Counted from the stretch's first letter, positions 14,501 to 25,088 are shown. The stretch is 64,000 nucleotides of DNA from Anaeramoeba flamelloides (GCA_027625915.1 JANTQA010000038.1:62001-126000), one strand, 5' to 3'. Numbers and translations are program-made. The notes: generated from the sequence alone by a model not told the origin.

Positions 14501-15594
14501 GGTTGGTGTTTTTATTAATGAAAAATGAGTTTTTTGTTTGATTTTTTTTTTTTCATTTATTGTTTTCAAATCTGATTACTAGACATCAAAACCCAAATAT
14601 TGTAATTGGAGAAGTGCGTAAAAATTTTTTTTTCCCACTCCATGGTTTACCAAGACAAAGAACTTTCCCATCAAGTTGTTTTGGTTAATTGAAACTAACT
14701 CAAGTTTTTATTTTCAGAAAATCACTTTGGAATGAACAGATCTCAAGAATTACAGACCAATTTCCTTTTTTTTTTTTTTTTTTTTTTTTGAGACAAAAGA
14801 TTTCTGAAGCGAGATGGAAAAAAGTGTCTTTTAATTTTTAGCTCAAAGAGAAGAAAATTATAAAAAAAAAAGTAAGAACAAAAGTTCTGAATAAGTTGTG
14901 GTATTGTGTTTGTTAAAGACTAAGTTAAAAATATTGCGTTTCTTTGAAGGTGTTTGTTTCAAATTTAATTGTTAAATCACCCACACGCAATAAAATAAAA
15001 AAAAAAAAATGGACTCTTTGTTTGTTATTTTTTTTGTTTGTTCTATTTTTTGTTTAGCGAAAAAGTTCAAAAAAAGAAGAAAGAAATAATTCACAAAAAA
15101 AAAAAAAAAAAAAATACAAATAAAAAATAAAATAAAAAAAAAATGAAGGGTTACCCTATCACGAATAATTTTGTATTCTTCTTGTCCCGCTGTATCGAGG
15201 ATTTCAAGTGTAATTGCTTGGTCATCTAAAAGGAGATCTTTTCGATAAGATTCTTCGGTTGTTGGATCTTTAATTTTTAAATGAAAAAATAAAAAAAGTA
15301 TCATAAAATTTGAGCAAAAAAACACAAAATTTCGAAATGGAATAAAAGGAAAGGGTGGATTTAAAAAAAAAAAATAAACAAACCATAATTCTCAACAAAC
15401 ATATTTCTTAAGAAACGAATTGTAAGACAAGACTTTCCAACACCACCACCACCAACAACAGCCTATTTAAAAAAAAGAAAAAATCAAATCATTTTCATCC
15501 GAATTATAATACTTTTTTAAATTTCTTTGGTAATAAAAAGAAAGAAAATCAAAACAAACAATTTCTATGCAAAAAATTGAAAAAAAACATTTTC

Positions 15595-15625
<31 letters not shown>

Positions 15626-15700
15626 AAGGTTAATTGGGTATTCACAAATCACAAAAAAAGATAAACAAAAAGAAAGAAAAAAATTACTATATAAAGTCAT
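11543..15700 (-). CDS. Ras-family small GTPase, five coding exons
   Basis: A Ras-type GTP switch of about 200 residues at the inner plasma membrane. Exons (minus): 15688-15700, 15560-15564 (microexon), 15384-15462, 15155-15267, 11543-11935. They join in frame and give [17 protein letters not shown], close to the Ras N-terminus. G1 is GGGGVGKS, switch I PTTEESY, G3 DTAGQEE (the Gln61 equivalent is kept), G4 NKCD and G5 ETSAK. The Cys-aliphatic stretch GFLCCYSV follows switch II. The tail has a long Lys/Arg run then SGCCELM, a CAAX box (CELM, Met predicting farnesylation) with an adjacent Cys for palmitoylation. All key catalytic residues are present, so the gene looks functional. The intron before the last exon (11936-15154) is 3.2 kb and carries repeats. 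TTTTTTAG at about 15715 may end an intron in the 5' leader. Sure of Ras family; close Ras relatives such as Rap cannot be excluded. Confidence 0.9.
12602..13585. repeat. inverted-repeat element in the Ras intron
   Basis: GTTAAGAGTGGATTCAAATAC at about 12605 is repeated inverted near 13550-13585 (GTATTCCAGTCCACTCTTAA). Between the arms a second hairpin (GGAACAAAAGTTTTAAAAA at about 12760 with TTTTTAAAACTTTTGGTTCC at about 12830) and a T-rich tandem array occur. No transposase is seen. Termini beyond the arms are unclear. Confidence 0.5.
12892..13015. repeat. T-rich tandem repeat
   Basis: About seven units of roughly 17-18 bp with the pattern ACTTTTAGTTTTTTTTT drift to ACTTTTTGTTTTTTTTT. It lies inside the Ras intron. 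Confidence 0.85.
14014..14330. mobile_element. foldback element E1 in the Ras intron
   Basis: The left end GGGGAGTGCCGTAGAGTGCC is mirrored by a right end finishing in ACTCCTCCC. The interior is a chain of nested palindromes built on GATTTTC/GAAAATC, TTCTGTTTATTT and AACCTAACGAAAATC. It belongs to a family also seen near 19.2, 31.9, 53.9, 58.4, 59.2 and 63.8 kb. No protein is encoded. Confidence 0.7.
15560..15564 (-). other. 5-nt microexon of the Ras gene
   Basis: On the minus strand AAATT lies between GCATAG and GTTTGTTT. Exon 1 ends in phase 1 (ATG ACT TTA TAT A) and the G1 exon must start at a codon boundary (GCT GTT GTT), because its upstream frame has a TAG in the acceptor. Exactly five bases make AAA ATT, giving Lys-Ile where Ras proteins have Lys-Leu/Ile. 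Without it the frame cannot be joined from this ATG. This is inference from frame and homology; no transcript is available. Confidence 0.6.
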
Positions 15701-16623
15701 TGAGATCTGTCCCTAAAAAAGATAAAATAAATGATTAATTTTAGAGAAATTATTTAACAAAAAAAATGATTGTTTTTGTTTCGAAATGAACTTTTTGGAT
15801 TTACTTTCTAACCTGGTTGGATTTTTTTTTTTTTTCAATTGCTTGAATATAACTTGAAACAAAAACACTATCAAAAACGGTATCTTGTTTTATTTGATTT
15901 GCAAATATGATCTCGAAAAAATTTTTGTGAGAAAAATTGAACACTCTCTTAGAATTCCCTATGAAACGAAAGGACTGTAAAAAAACTGTTTTAAAATTTT
16001 CCGCTTTCTGAAAGGAAAGGAAAAAAAATATTTACGACTTATTCTTCACTTTTTGTATTTAAAATTTTGGGGTGAGGCTTTATTTTTTAAAAGTTTTTGA
16101 TGATCTCTGAGAAAGACAGAACCTGTTTAAAACAGTTCTACCCCAATAGTGATTGAAATGAATTTGGATAAAAAAGACTGTTCAATAAATATTGTTGTAT
16201 TATTTTATAGTTCAATAAAGCTAATTTATTTTACTGTTATTTTCCAATTAATAAATGAAAATTTTTATTTCACTTTCCGAAATGAAGATTAATTATTACT
16301 GTTACACTCAAATTAGCAGAGTAAAAATTTTGTCTTAGAGTTCACCAAGGGAGTTTAATTTATTGTCGAAAAATATCTTTTCTAAACGATGTTGTCAAGA
16401 TCTTTGGATTTGCTTCGACTTTACAACGAGAAAAATATTTTGGAATTTGAAATAAAAATTTTCATTTTTTATTTGGAAAATAATAGTAAATCACTCTTTG
16501 GTTGACTTTTTAAATTCAAATAATTCTTGTTTGAATTCAAGTAGTTTGTTTAAGGATGAAAAAAGTACTTTGGGAAACTTTTCATACTTTGAAATAACAA
16601 TAATAGTATAGTAGGGAAAAAAA
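15701..16623. other. spacer upstream of Ras
   Basis: This is the 5' flank of the Ras gene, with a possible leader intron near its edge. I see no gene or repeat otherwise. Confidence 0.4.
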
Positions 16624-17082
16624 TACCGTACGTGAAAAAAATCCCAGACAAGATTTTTAATTGTGAGAATTGGTAATATTTTTGTCTAATTTCAATGAAA
16701 TCCTTATTATAAATAACCAATTTTTTTATGAGATTAGTAATAAACCTACCTAAAGTTCATTAAAGTCAGGGTTTCTCTAGAATACTCTAGGAATTGTTTG
16801 ATAGCCATATGTTGATCAACTTTTTTTGAAAAACAAGTCAGTTTTATTGGGGTTTACTAGAGTTTGGAAAATGATAATTTTTCTTCTTGTTTTTGGATTG
16901 ATTGAATGGTGTTTTGAACAAGTGTGGTTTCATCAATCATCATTCTAAGAAGTGGGGAAGTTATAATTGAAAAAGTTTTGATTCTTAAAAAAAGGAATTT
17001 GATTGTAAATAAATGAAATTATACAATAATTTTACTAATATTCACAATTCAAAATCTTGTCCGGTATTTTTTTCACGCTCTA
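16624..17082. mobile_element. inverted-repeat element D with TA ends
   Basis: The arms are about 50 bp: left TACCGTACGTGAAAAAAATC with GACAAGATTTTTAATTGTGA, right TCACAATTCAAAATCTTGTC with ATTTTTTTCACGCTCTA. The flanking TA dinucleotides fit Tc1/mariner-type insertion. It is a single copy in this window with no coding capacity. Confidence 0.7.
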
Positions 17083-17228
17083 TTTATAAATTTTGATAAT
17101 ATACTAGATTTCCAAATGAGAAATTTTATTCGATTATAGAGTTGTTTCTCTATACGATATCCTGTGATTCTTCAAAATTGTTTAACTTTCATTTGTGCTC
17201 AGACAAATAGGATCTTTTCTCCACAAAT

Positions 17229-17850
17229 AAAAGCAAGTACGTTTTTTTAAGGCACAAACTTTGAAAGAAATTTGAGGGTTATCAAAAATAAAGTCAATAT
17301 TGGAGTCTTGCAAATTAAAACATCAGTGAATTAAACTCTTTTTATCTTGAGATCCAGAAGAACTTTAACATATCGAAATTTTAGGAATAGATAATTTTGC
17401 AAGATCAGAAAGTTAATTGGAAGATGGTAGCAAAAACCATCACACAAAAAATTTTCATCTTATTAAAGTATTGTCTAGTTTCCAATCAAAACCTCTGTAA
17501 AAATTTAAGTTAGAAGAAACATACGTGAGTTGCGGCTTTTGATGTCAAATTTCCAATTAATTATTTGATCTTTCGAAAATTAACTATTCCAAAAATTTAC
17601 AAATTTTATAGTTCTTCTGGATCTCAAGAAATAAAGAGTCTAATTCACTGATGTTTTAATACAAACAACCCCCGTGGTGGTTTTATTTTAGATAGCCCTT
17701 AAGACCCAAAAACAATTCGAAATTAATGTACAAAATTTTGGATTCTAGTAAAAATAAATAGTCAAAAAAAAAAATGTGCCTTAATTTGAGTTTTTTTCTG
17801 TACCCTAAATTTAGTTGAAAGTTTGTGCCTTAAAAGTGGAACTGAATGTT
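17229..17850. mobile_element. palindromic element C3 (long form)
   Basis: The outer arms carry the C-family sequence TTAAGGCACAAACTTT and its inverse AAAGTTTGTGCCTTAA. Inner arms of about 50 bp (17309-17360 and 17611-17668) contain AAACATCAGTGAATTAAACTC and GATCCAGAAGAACTTT, inverted. It is longer than C1 and C2, so it may be closer to a parental form, but it has no transposase frame. Confidence 0.65.
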
Positions 17851-18073
17851 ATTCTTTTCCAAAATATACTGACTTTTAGTCAACAATGGTTCGATAAGGG
17901 GGTTAAATTTTAAATTCTAAAATTAATATTCATGAATCGATTTTTCTTTATGCCCAGATTTGTTTAATCTAACCTCAAAAAGATTTTGAATACATAAATA
18001 TTTGTACAAAAAAAAAATAAACTAAAATTTTTAAAAATTAATTCACATTCCTAAACGAATAAAAGTAAAACCA

Positions 18074-18274
18074 TACAGTCAGTTTCACTATTAAGGCACA
18101 AACTTTCAACAAAATTTAAGGCACAAAAAAAAGCACAAATTAAAGCACAAAATTCGAATTCTAGTAAAAATAAATTGTAAAAAAAAAAATTCCAAATTTT
18201 GTGCCATAATTTGAGATTTTTTTGTGCCTTAAATTTCGTTGAAATTTTGTGCCTTAATAGTGAAACTGACTGTA
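18074..18274. mobile_element. palindromic MITE C1
   Basis: An almost complete 201-bp hairpin: TACAGTCAGTTTCACTATTA at one end and its inverse ending ACTGACTGTA at the other. TA dinucleotides at both ends and CAGT-type ends fit Tc1/mariner. Confidence 0.85.
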
Positions 18275-18281
18275 TCAACAA

Positions 18282-18719
18282 TTGATTAAACCAGAATTTC
18301 AGTTTATTAAAGAACAATTAACAAACAAAAAAAGAAATTATAATATTTTTTTGCCAGAAACTTATTCTAAAAAATACAAAATTTTCACGACAAAAATCAT
18401 TAAAATCAAAATTGGGAAATATAGAACTAGAAAATTTTTTGATTTAAATCTAAACCCACTTAGAGAAAAAAATATAATCATTAGTACTGAATGGAATGGC
18501 GAAGAAAAAATCAAAATAATTAAACATAACAAGATAAATAAACAGCTACACCACCAATATACATTTTTTTTTAATTCTTGTTTTTGTAATGAAAATCCAT
18601 TCATTTGGAAATCAAAAAAAAAAAAAAAAATAAAAAAAAATAATTTAAAATCAGTAGAGTTCTACTCCAATTTAAAAAACTCTAAAACTTCAAGGGTTAT
18701 TGAAATATATATGTTATAA
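18282..18719 (+). CDS. 145-residue open frame between two C elements, doubtful
   Basis: A basic Lys/Asn/Ile-rich frame (MIKPEFQFIKEQL to VIEIYML) lies exactly between palindromes C1 and C2. It contains some non-biased stretches (IISTEWNGEEKIK, FFFNSCFCNENPFIWK) but no DDE/D transposase, reverse-transcriptase or DNA-binding motif that I recognise. The poly-Lys run is encoded by an A tract. It could be a decayed passenger frame, an exon, or chance in AT-rich DNA. Confidence 0.2.
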   Translation: MIKPEFQFIKEQLTNKKRNYNIFLPETYSKKYKIFTTKIIKIKIGKYRTRKFFDLNLNPLREKNIIISTEWNGEEKIKIIKHNKINKQLHHQYTFFFNSCFCNENPFIWKSKKKKKIKKNNLKSVEFYSNLKNSKTSRVIEIYML

Positions 18720-18830
18720 TGTTTTTTATCTTAATAAAATGATAAGAAAATCTGACAATTTATACTTTAATAAAAAAATTTTAAATTTCAAAATAGATAA
18801 AGATATCAAGTGCTTTTTTATAAAGTCAGT

Positions 18831-19022
18831 TTCACTTTTAAGGCATAAACTTTCAACGAAATTTAAGGCACAATAAAAATCTCAAATTAAGGCACAAAAT
18901 TTTGAATTTTTTTTTTTACAATTTATTTTTACTAGAATTCGAATTTTCTGCTTTAATTTGAGATTTTTATTGTGCCTTAAATTTCGTTGAAAGTTTATGC
19001 CTTAAAAGTGAAACTGACTGTA
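18831..19022. mobile_element. palindromic MITE C2
   Basis: A 192-bp hairpin, close to C1: TAAAGTCAGTTTCACTTTTA at the left, ACTGACTGTA at the right, with GGCACAATAAAAATCTCAAA mirrored inside. The C1 and C2 centres differ in sequence but keep ATTCGAATT-like cores. Confidence 0.85.
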
Positions 19023-19224
19023 TTAAAAACACATTCAAGAAAGAAAATCAAATATTGTGGATTAAAAGATTCAAAAAAAAATATAAAAAATATACAAATA
19101 ATATATTTGAAACTATTCAAAATATAGCCACACGAGTATCTTGTTATTATATTAAAGATAAATAAATTTTATTTCTATATTAATAACACCAAATAATAAA
19201 TTTAGTAATAAAAAAATACCGACA

Positions 19225-19800
19225 AGTAATGTAGTGCGATACTGAGTACCTTCGAGTGTTATTTTTATTTATTTTTTTTTTTCAGAAAGTAACCTAAAAT
19301 TTCAAAAATTTTGGGTTTATTTCTAAAATTAACAAAAATATAATGGCCGTTTTCAATAATTCAAAAGAATAGCGATAAATATATTATTTAAATCAATTAT
19401 TTCAAACAATGGAAAGGATACTGATGTTTACTTTAATTTTAGAAATAACATATAATTTAATAAAATTTTGGGTTTATTTCTAAAATTAAAAAAAAAAAAA
19501 AGTTAATTGGAGGGCTATAGAGTACCTAGATTTCCAGAATTTATAAGAATGGAAAAAAATCTTTGATTTTACCCAATTCTTTTAAATTATGGAAAAAATA
19601 ACCACCCTTTTTAATTTAAGAAATAAACCGAAAATTAGATAAAATTTCAGTTTATTTCATAAATTAAAAAACACACTTAGCCAAATGCCATAAAAAACTT
19701 ACGTTTTCCAGAATCCAAAAGAAGTGAGCTAAACTTTTGATTTTGCCCCATTCGTTTGAATTCTGGAAAAATTAACGACCATAAGAGAAAATGATAATCC
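19225..19800. mobile_element. foldback element E4 (relic)
   Basis: The interior carries TTTTGGGTTTATTTCTAAAATTAA motifs in both directions and the family's conserved hairpin (19712-19773: TTTTCCAGAATCCAAAAG paired with TTTGAATTCTGGAAAA). The terminal GTGCC-type repeats have decayed (AGTAATGTAGTGCGATACTG). Confidence 0.55.
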
Positions 19801-22297
19801 TACCTTCAAAATATAATAATAATAAAGTCTACATTTTTTTCTGATTAGACCCTTGCAGAATTCTCTTTTTATTGTGAAAAAGGGTTACAAATGAAAAATG
19901 GAAAAATTCGCTCGTATGACTAAAATATAATTAAACGTAATAATATGTGTTACTTGAAAATAAAAAAAGATGAGCAAAGAAAAGAAAATATCAAGGTTAA
20001 AAAAAAATTAGATCAAAAAAAAAAAAAGAAATTACAAAAATTAAACAATTATACCCAAAATTGAAAATTCATTATCAATTATTAAAATAAAATAAATCAA
20101 CCAAAATAATTGCGACTATGAATTTTGTGTATTATTATTAAAAGATAATATCTCTCTCCCTGGTTTTTTTTTTTTTTGATTTTTACCAATTACTAATTAT
20201 GATTTTTTTTCTAAACTATATATTATTTATTTTTTTCTGTTATAAAGACAATTTGGACATACCCATCTGATGAATAACCATGTAATCTGTGATTTTAAAC
20301 CTATATCAGATTTTATCAAAACTTTGTTTAAACTCTAATTTAAGGGATAATTTACACTTCTTTCAATAACACATATAAAAAAATATATTATTTTTTCTTA
20401 ACTTATCAACAAAAGTTTTTTCAGGTGGAAAAAAAATAATGAAAAAATTTATTAAATTACATTATTTTTCTTTCTGAATTTGCCAAATTTCATTTTAAAA
20501 TGGATTTTATATATCACAAAGAAATTTTTATTTTTGAAATTTATTGAAAAGTATGTATTATTATTATATATTGATATAATTCTTTTGTGATAACACTGGA
20601 TTTTTTTAATCAGATTTATTATAAAATACTCATATTTTTTCATTAAAAACAGTTGAATAATTCCATTTTCAAACAAACTAACAACTTATCTCAGAAACTG
20701 TGTTTTTATTTTAAAACTAAATTTGTTTTTTTTTTTAAAAAACCTTTATGTAAGATACTTAGAATAAGTAAATTAATTTTAAAAATTCAAAATCCATTTT
20801 TTTTATTAGATTAATTATTAAAATTTTTGGACCATTTTTGTTAGTAAGACTTAGAGAATTTATTAAAAAAAATTCTTAAGTGTTGAGTAATTTACTATCG
20901 ATTGAACCCATACTCAATGAATGACTTGCAACCAAAAAGGATATTGTGAAATTACCCTTCTTTTGATTATAATATTTCGAATAACAAAAAAAAAAAAAAA
21001 AATGAGAGGATCCTAATTGCAAAAAAACTAATAAAAAAAAAGTTGAAATGATCTCATTGACAAAAAAATCAAATTTATAAAAAAGTTATGTACTTCTTTT
21101 TTAAATTTCCAACGAGTTAAATTTCATCAATTTTGCATAATTGTTATCTTTAAGAATAAAATCAAATTAATTTGAACAAATTTTGTTTGCGGTTATTTTA
21201 CAATCTCACGATATTTAACCTTTCTTTCTTTTATTTAATTGATTGATAGATATTAGAATTGTAACTATTAAAAATTAAAAAAAATAACAAAATAGAAAAT
21301 TTTTTTTTCCAAAATAAGACTTTCCAACAAAAAAAAAAAAAAAAAAATGTAAGTCATTTATGAAGAATCAACTTAATTATTAAATACAATAACAAATTAC
21401 ATTTCCTTGTTTTATATTGGAATATTATGCAAATTTGGGATTTCAATAAATATAACTCAAACAAATAAATTGTTTATATGATATTTACTCATCCATTTGA
21501 AAATCCAAAAAACCAAATTTCAAAACAAAAAAAATACAAGATCTTGAAAAGATTTTCATCTTCTTTTTGAAAAAATCATTTATCTTAAACCTGTGATTAA
21601 AGATCTTATTAATCTAGTACAAAAAGAAAAGACAATTTTGGAAAGAGAATGGAGAATTCGTTGAGAAAGCACCCCCTTAAGGACATTTTTTTTTTTACTT
21701 TAATAACACACACCAATCCAAAACAAATTCCCTCAAAAAGTAAACTAAATTTCATTATAAAAGGAAAATTTTTTATTTATTTTTTTTTATTATATTTTCA
21801 GAAGAAAAAAAAATATTTCTAGTGTCAAGAACCAAATATTAAAATCGTAAATTTTTTTATTATAATAGATATCTTCAATTTATAAAATTTTTATTTTCAA
21901 AATTTAATTTTTTGGGACAATTATTTTGAAATGCAGTTTATTAAATTTGAAGTTATTTAGAGACTTTCCATTTTAGTTAAAATTTAATCCCGAACACTTA
22001 CACTGACAAATACTGTATAACAAAGATAAACATGCTATGGGACTAAAAAAAATAAGAGAAAATTGGGATCATATTTGAATTGATACATCTTACATACTTT
22101 ATCACAATCAAGAAAAACGAAGTTAAACAGGATTTTTAATATGAAAATCTTTTTTGAGATTTAAATGATTTAAATTACAAACACTAACAAACTACTTTAT
22201 TGAATACTAAATAAAAAGGAAATAAATTAATGAATGAAGGAGATCAGTTTACCCAAAACATTTTTTACAAGATTGGCTTTTCCAACTAAATTTTGTT
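19801..22297. other. 2.5-kb region without a supported gene
   Basis: AT-rich spacer. The one coding-like segment is 21549-21665 (+), reading FHLLFEKIIYLKPVIKDL and then VQKEKTILEREWRIR before TGA. It could be a terminal exon after the acceptor GAAAAG. I see no partner exon, so I leave it as a hint only. Confidence 0.4.
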
Positions 22298-24865
22298 ATG
22301 TGGCGAAAAAAGAAAAAAAATAATCAAAAAAAACAAGAACAAGACTTTTCACAGGACATTTTTGAAGGGATTGATCCTAAAATTCTGAATGGCTCTTTTG
22401 GGATGGAAGGTCTTGAAAATTTAGATCAAATTAATGATCTAGATCAATTCAATGAAGGATATTTTGATGATGAAGATTTGGAAGGGGACGAAGATCTTTT
22501 AGAAGAGTTAGCAATATTAGAAGGCAAAAAACCAGTTCGACAGACAAACAAACAGCAAGTTCGGAAAAGAAAAAAGCCCATCAAGAAAACCAAACAACAA
22601 CAAAAAAACCCCCAGCTACAACAAAAACAGAAACAGAGTCAACAACAAATCTTGAGTCTCGAAGAAATCAATAAAAATGTTTTAGAGCTTCAACAAGGAT
22701 CCGATTCTGACAACATTGAATTCGATGAAGATGATTTACAAGATCCTGAATTATTAAGAGAACTTGAGATGATGAATGGCGGAAATAAAGCGCGAGAAAA
22801 CCCACAAAAACACCAGGGTGTACAATCAAAGCCCAAAACAAAACAAAAACCAAAACTCAAGACAAAGACAAAAACACACAAACATCAAGAAAGAATTGCA
22901 ACGATAAAAGAACTTGAAAATATTAAAGTTGAATGGGCAAAGGCTACTATGCATTATAAGCAACTCCAAGAAGAACAAAAAATGGTTGTAATGGCTACAG
23001 GATTTCGAAATCTCAAAGCATTGATCGAAAGAGCTAAAAAAGGAGAAAAAATTCTTTTGGATGATGTCCCACGACCAAACCAATCAAAAAAGAAGCAAAA
23101 GCCAAACAAACAACGAAAAATGCAGGACTCTTCTGATGAAGGATTTGAAGAAATCGGAGAAACACAAAAAAAAACAACAACAAAAAAACATAAAAAAAAA
23201 AAGAAAGAAACAAAGGAAGAAATGAATGACAGGCTTTATTCCGAAATCGAAAGCGAAATTGAAAAGGAAATCGAAAGCTTAACAAAATTAGAAAAGGCAA
23301 AATTACAGGCTCAAGATCAAAAGGGAGCAAACGAGATGACAAACAAAATCAAATTATTAAGAAAGCAATTAAATATGCTCCAGGTACAGAAATTAAATAA
23401 AAAATCACCACCAGAGTTCCAATACGAGACCAGCACTTTGCAACAAGAATTTGTCAATTCGCATTTAACTGAAGACGAAATAGAAATCGTAATTGTTGGC
23501 GGATATGATGTCCGAGGTAATTCGCCAGAAACACTTGTCGAAATAATTTTCCCATACCCAAGCAGCAAGCCACAAAAGGCTGAAACAAAGCCTGTCAAAG
23601 GGAACAACCCAAAATATAACTTTGCAACGAAATTCAAGATCTCAAGAAAAAAAACCTTTTTTACCTTTATTCAAAAAAAGAAAATTAAATTCTGTTTGTT
23701 TGAAAAGGGAAGTTGGTTCAAGTCGAATAAAGCTGTTGGCAGAGTTGATATAATACCTCAAGAATTATTTACAAAATCAGAGGCACATTATCGTGTCGAT
23801 TTGTTAAATAAAAGAAAAAAGCCCATTGGATCTCAAATTGAAATTATTATTCGTTTACGTTTTCCTTGCCAAGGGAAAGATATTCGAAACATTACCCATA
23901 GATCAATAATTATAAATGACTATTTGGAAAATTTAGGATTAAAACCAAAATCAAAAAAGCCTTCCTCAAAACAATCCAAAAGTAGTAAAAGTAATAAGAA
24001 AAATGAAAAAAGCTCAAATAAAACAGAAAGTCACAAAGGTAGGGGAAAAGAAAAAGATAAAGTACAAGGAAAAGGAGAAAGAAAAGAAAAAGGGACTAAA
24101 ACAACAACAACAACAAGAACTTCAACGAAGACTTCTACTTCAAAAACAAACACCAAAACAAAACAAAGTTTTGATCCAAATTATGGAAACCCAGACGTTA
24201 TCGAACACATCATTTCTAATGACGTTTTACAAGATATTATCAAAGACTGTGATTCAAAAATCGAAGAATATAAACAACAGAAAAAAAAAATACCAGAGAT
24301 TATTCTTGAAAAAAAAGAATTTGCTGAACAAAAAATTAACTTTTTAGGACAAATGGTTGGAAGTGGCAAACTTAGTCTCGAACAATATATCTCACAATTA
24401 AAAAAAGAAGTTGTGAATGAAAAACAAATCGCAACAAATTTAGCCAAAATGAAAAAAATGGAATGGGCGAAAGCATCCTTAAGAAGAAAAAAAATTATGG
24501 AAAAAGAAATTGAAAGTGCAGAGAGCATTGAATCAGAATCGGGTGATGACGAAGATGAAGATGAAGATGATGAAATTGATGAAAAAAAAGAAGAAATAAA
24601 GAATGAGCAAAAAAAAACCCCAATAAATAAGAGTATAACCCAAGAAAAAAAACAGGAAAAAGCAAAAGTAACAAATACAAAATCAAAACAAAATTTTGAT
24701 CCAAATTATGGAAACCCAGACGTTATTGAGCACGTCATTTCCAATGATGTTTTACAAGATATTATCAAAGACTGTGATTCAAAAATCGAAGAATATAAAC
24801 AACAGAAAAAAAAAATACCAGAGATTATTCTTGAAAAAAAAGAATTTGCTGAACAAAAAAATTAA
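22298..24865 (+). CDS. CC2D1 (Lgd/Freud-1) family protein
   Basis: CC2D1 proteins bind ESCRT-III/CHMP4 subunits and act in endosomal sorting. The order of parts fits: an acidic N-terminus (about 35-78, with EDLLEELAILEG), a DM14 domain (about 198-262, FRNLKALIERAKKGEKILL then DDVP), a second DM14-like helix pair (about 310-365), and a C2 domain (about 392-530, with IKFCLFEKGSWFKSNKAVG and IEIIIRLRFP). A C-terminal helical region typical of the family follows (from about 625; VLQDIIKDCDSKIEEYKQQ, then SGKLSLEQYISQL and EWAKASLRRKKIMEKEIE). Length 855 aa is near the usual 850-950. No intron is needed and the ATG at 22298 is the only good start. The last 525 bp are a tandem copy of the C-terminal segment; the second copy has one extra A in a run near 24855 and stops at EQKN. 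The first copy keeps the complete C-terminal region, so the protein may still work. Confidence 0.9.
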   Translation: MWRKKKKNNQKKQEQDFSQDIFEGIDPKILNGSFGMEGLENLDQINDLDQFNEGYFDDEDLEGDEDLLEELAILEGKKPVRQTNKQQVRKRKKPIKKTKQQQKNPQLQQKQKQSQQQILSLEEINKNVLELQQGSDSDNIEFDEDDLQDPELLRELEMMNGGNKARENPQKHQGVQSKPKTKQKPKLKTKTKTHKHQERIATIKELENIKVEWAKATMHYKQLQEEQKMVVMATGFRNLKALIERAKKGEKILLDDVPRPNQSKKKQKPNKQRKMQDSSDEGFEEIGETQKKTTTKKHKKKKKETKEEMNDRLYSEIESEIEKEIESLTKLEKAKLQAQDQKGANEMTNKIKLLRKQLNMLQVQKLNKKSPPEFQYETSTLQQEFVNSHLTEDEIEIVIVGGYDVRGNSPETLVEIIFPYPSSKPQKAETKPVKGNNPKYNFATKFKISRKKTFFTFIQKKKIKFCLFEKGSWFKSNKAVGRVDIIPQELFTKSEAHYRVDLLNKRKKPIGSQIEIIIRLRFPCQGKDIRNITHRSIIINDYLENLGLKPKSKKPSSKQSKSSKSNKKNEKSSNKTESHKGRGKEKDKVQGKGERKEKGTKTTTTTRTSTKTSTSKTNTKTKQSFDPNYGNPDVIEHIISNDVLQDIIKDCDSKIEEYKQQKKKIPEIILEKKEFAEQKINFLGQMVGSGKLSLEQYISQLKKEVVNEKQIATNLAKMKKMEWAKASLRRKKIMEKEIESAESIESESGDDEDEDEDDEIDEKKEEIKNEQKKTPINKSITQEKKQEKAKVTNTKSKQNFDPNYGNPDVIEHVISNDVLQDIIKDCDSKIEEYKQQKKKIPEIILEKKEFAEQKN

Positions 24866-25088
24866 CTTTTTAGGACAAATGGTTGGAAGTGGCAAACTTA
24901 GTCTCGAACAATATATCTCACAATTAAAAAAAGAAGTTGTGAATGAAAAACAAATCGCAACAAATTTAGCCAAAATGAAAAAAATGGTATGGGCGAAAGC
25001 ATCCTTAAGAAGAAAAAAAATTATGGAAAAAGAAATTGAAAGTGCAGAGAGCATTGAATCAGAATCGGAATCGGATGAAGATTAGATC
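24684..25088 (+). repeat. second copy of the tandemly duplicated CC2D1 3' end
   Basis: Bases from 24696 repeat those from 24171 with an offset of 525 bp and only a handful of substitutions. After 24855 the reading continues in another frame (24856-25085: INFLGQMVGSGKLSLEQ to ESESESDED, then TAG), because copy 2 has one A more than copy 1 in the run before TTAACTTTTTAGG. The tail ending SESESDED probably resembles the ancestral protein end. Confidence 0.9.

Noticed and set aside
20880-20960. Inverse of GATTGAACCCATA as a possible tRNA T arm on the minus strand
   Set aside because: No matching acceptor, anticodon or D stem can be drawn around it.
22668-24704. Several minus-strand frames opposite the CC2D1 gene
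   Set aside because: They are shadows of a well-supported coding region, rich in Phe/Leu/Ser as expected from antisense Lys/Glu codons.
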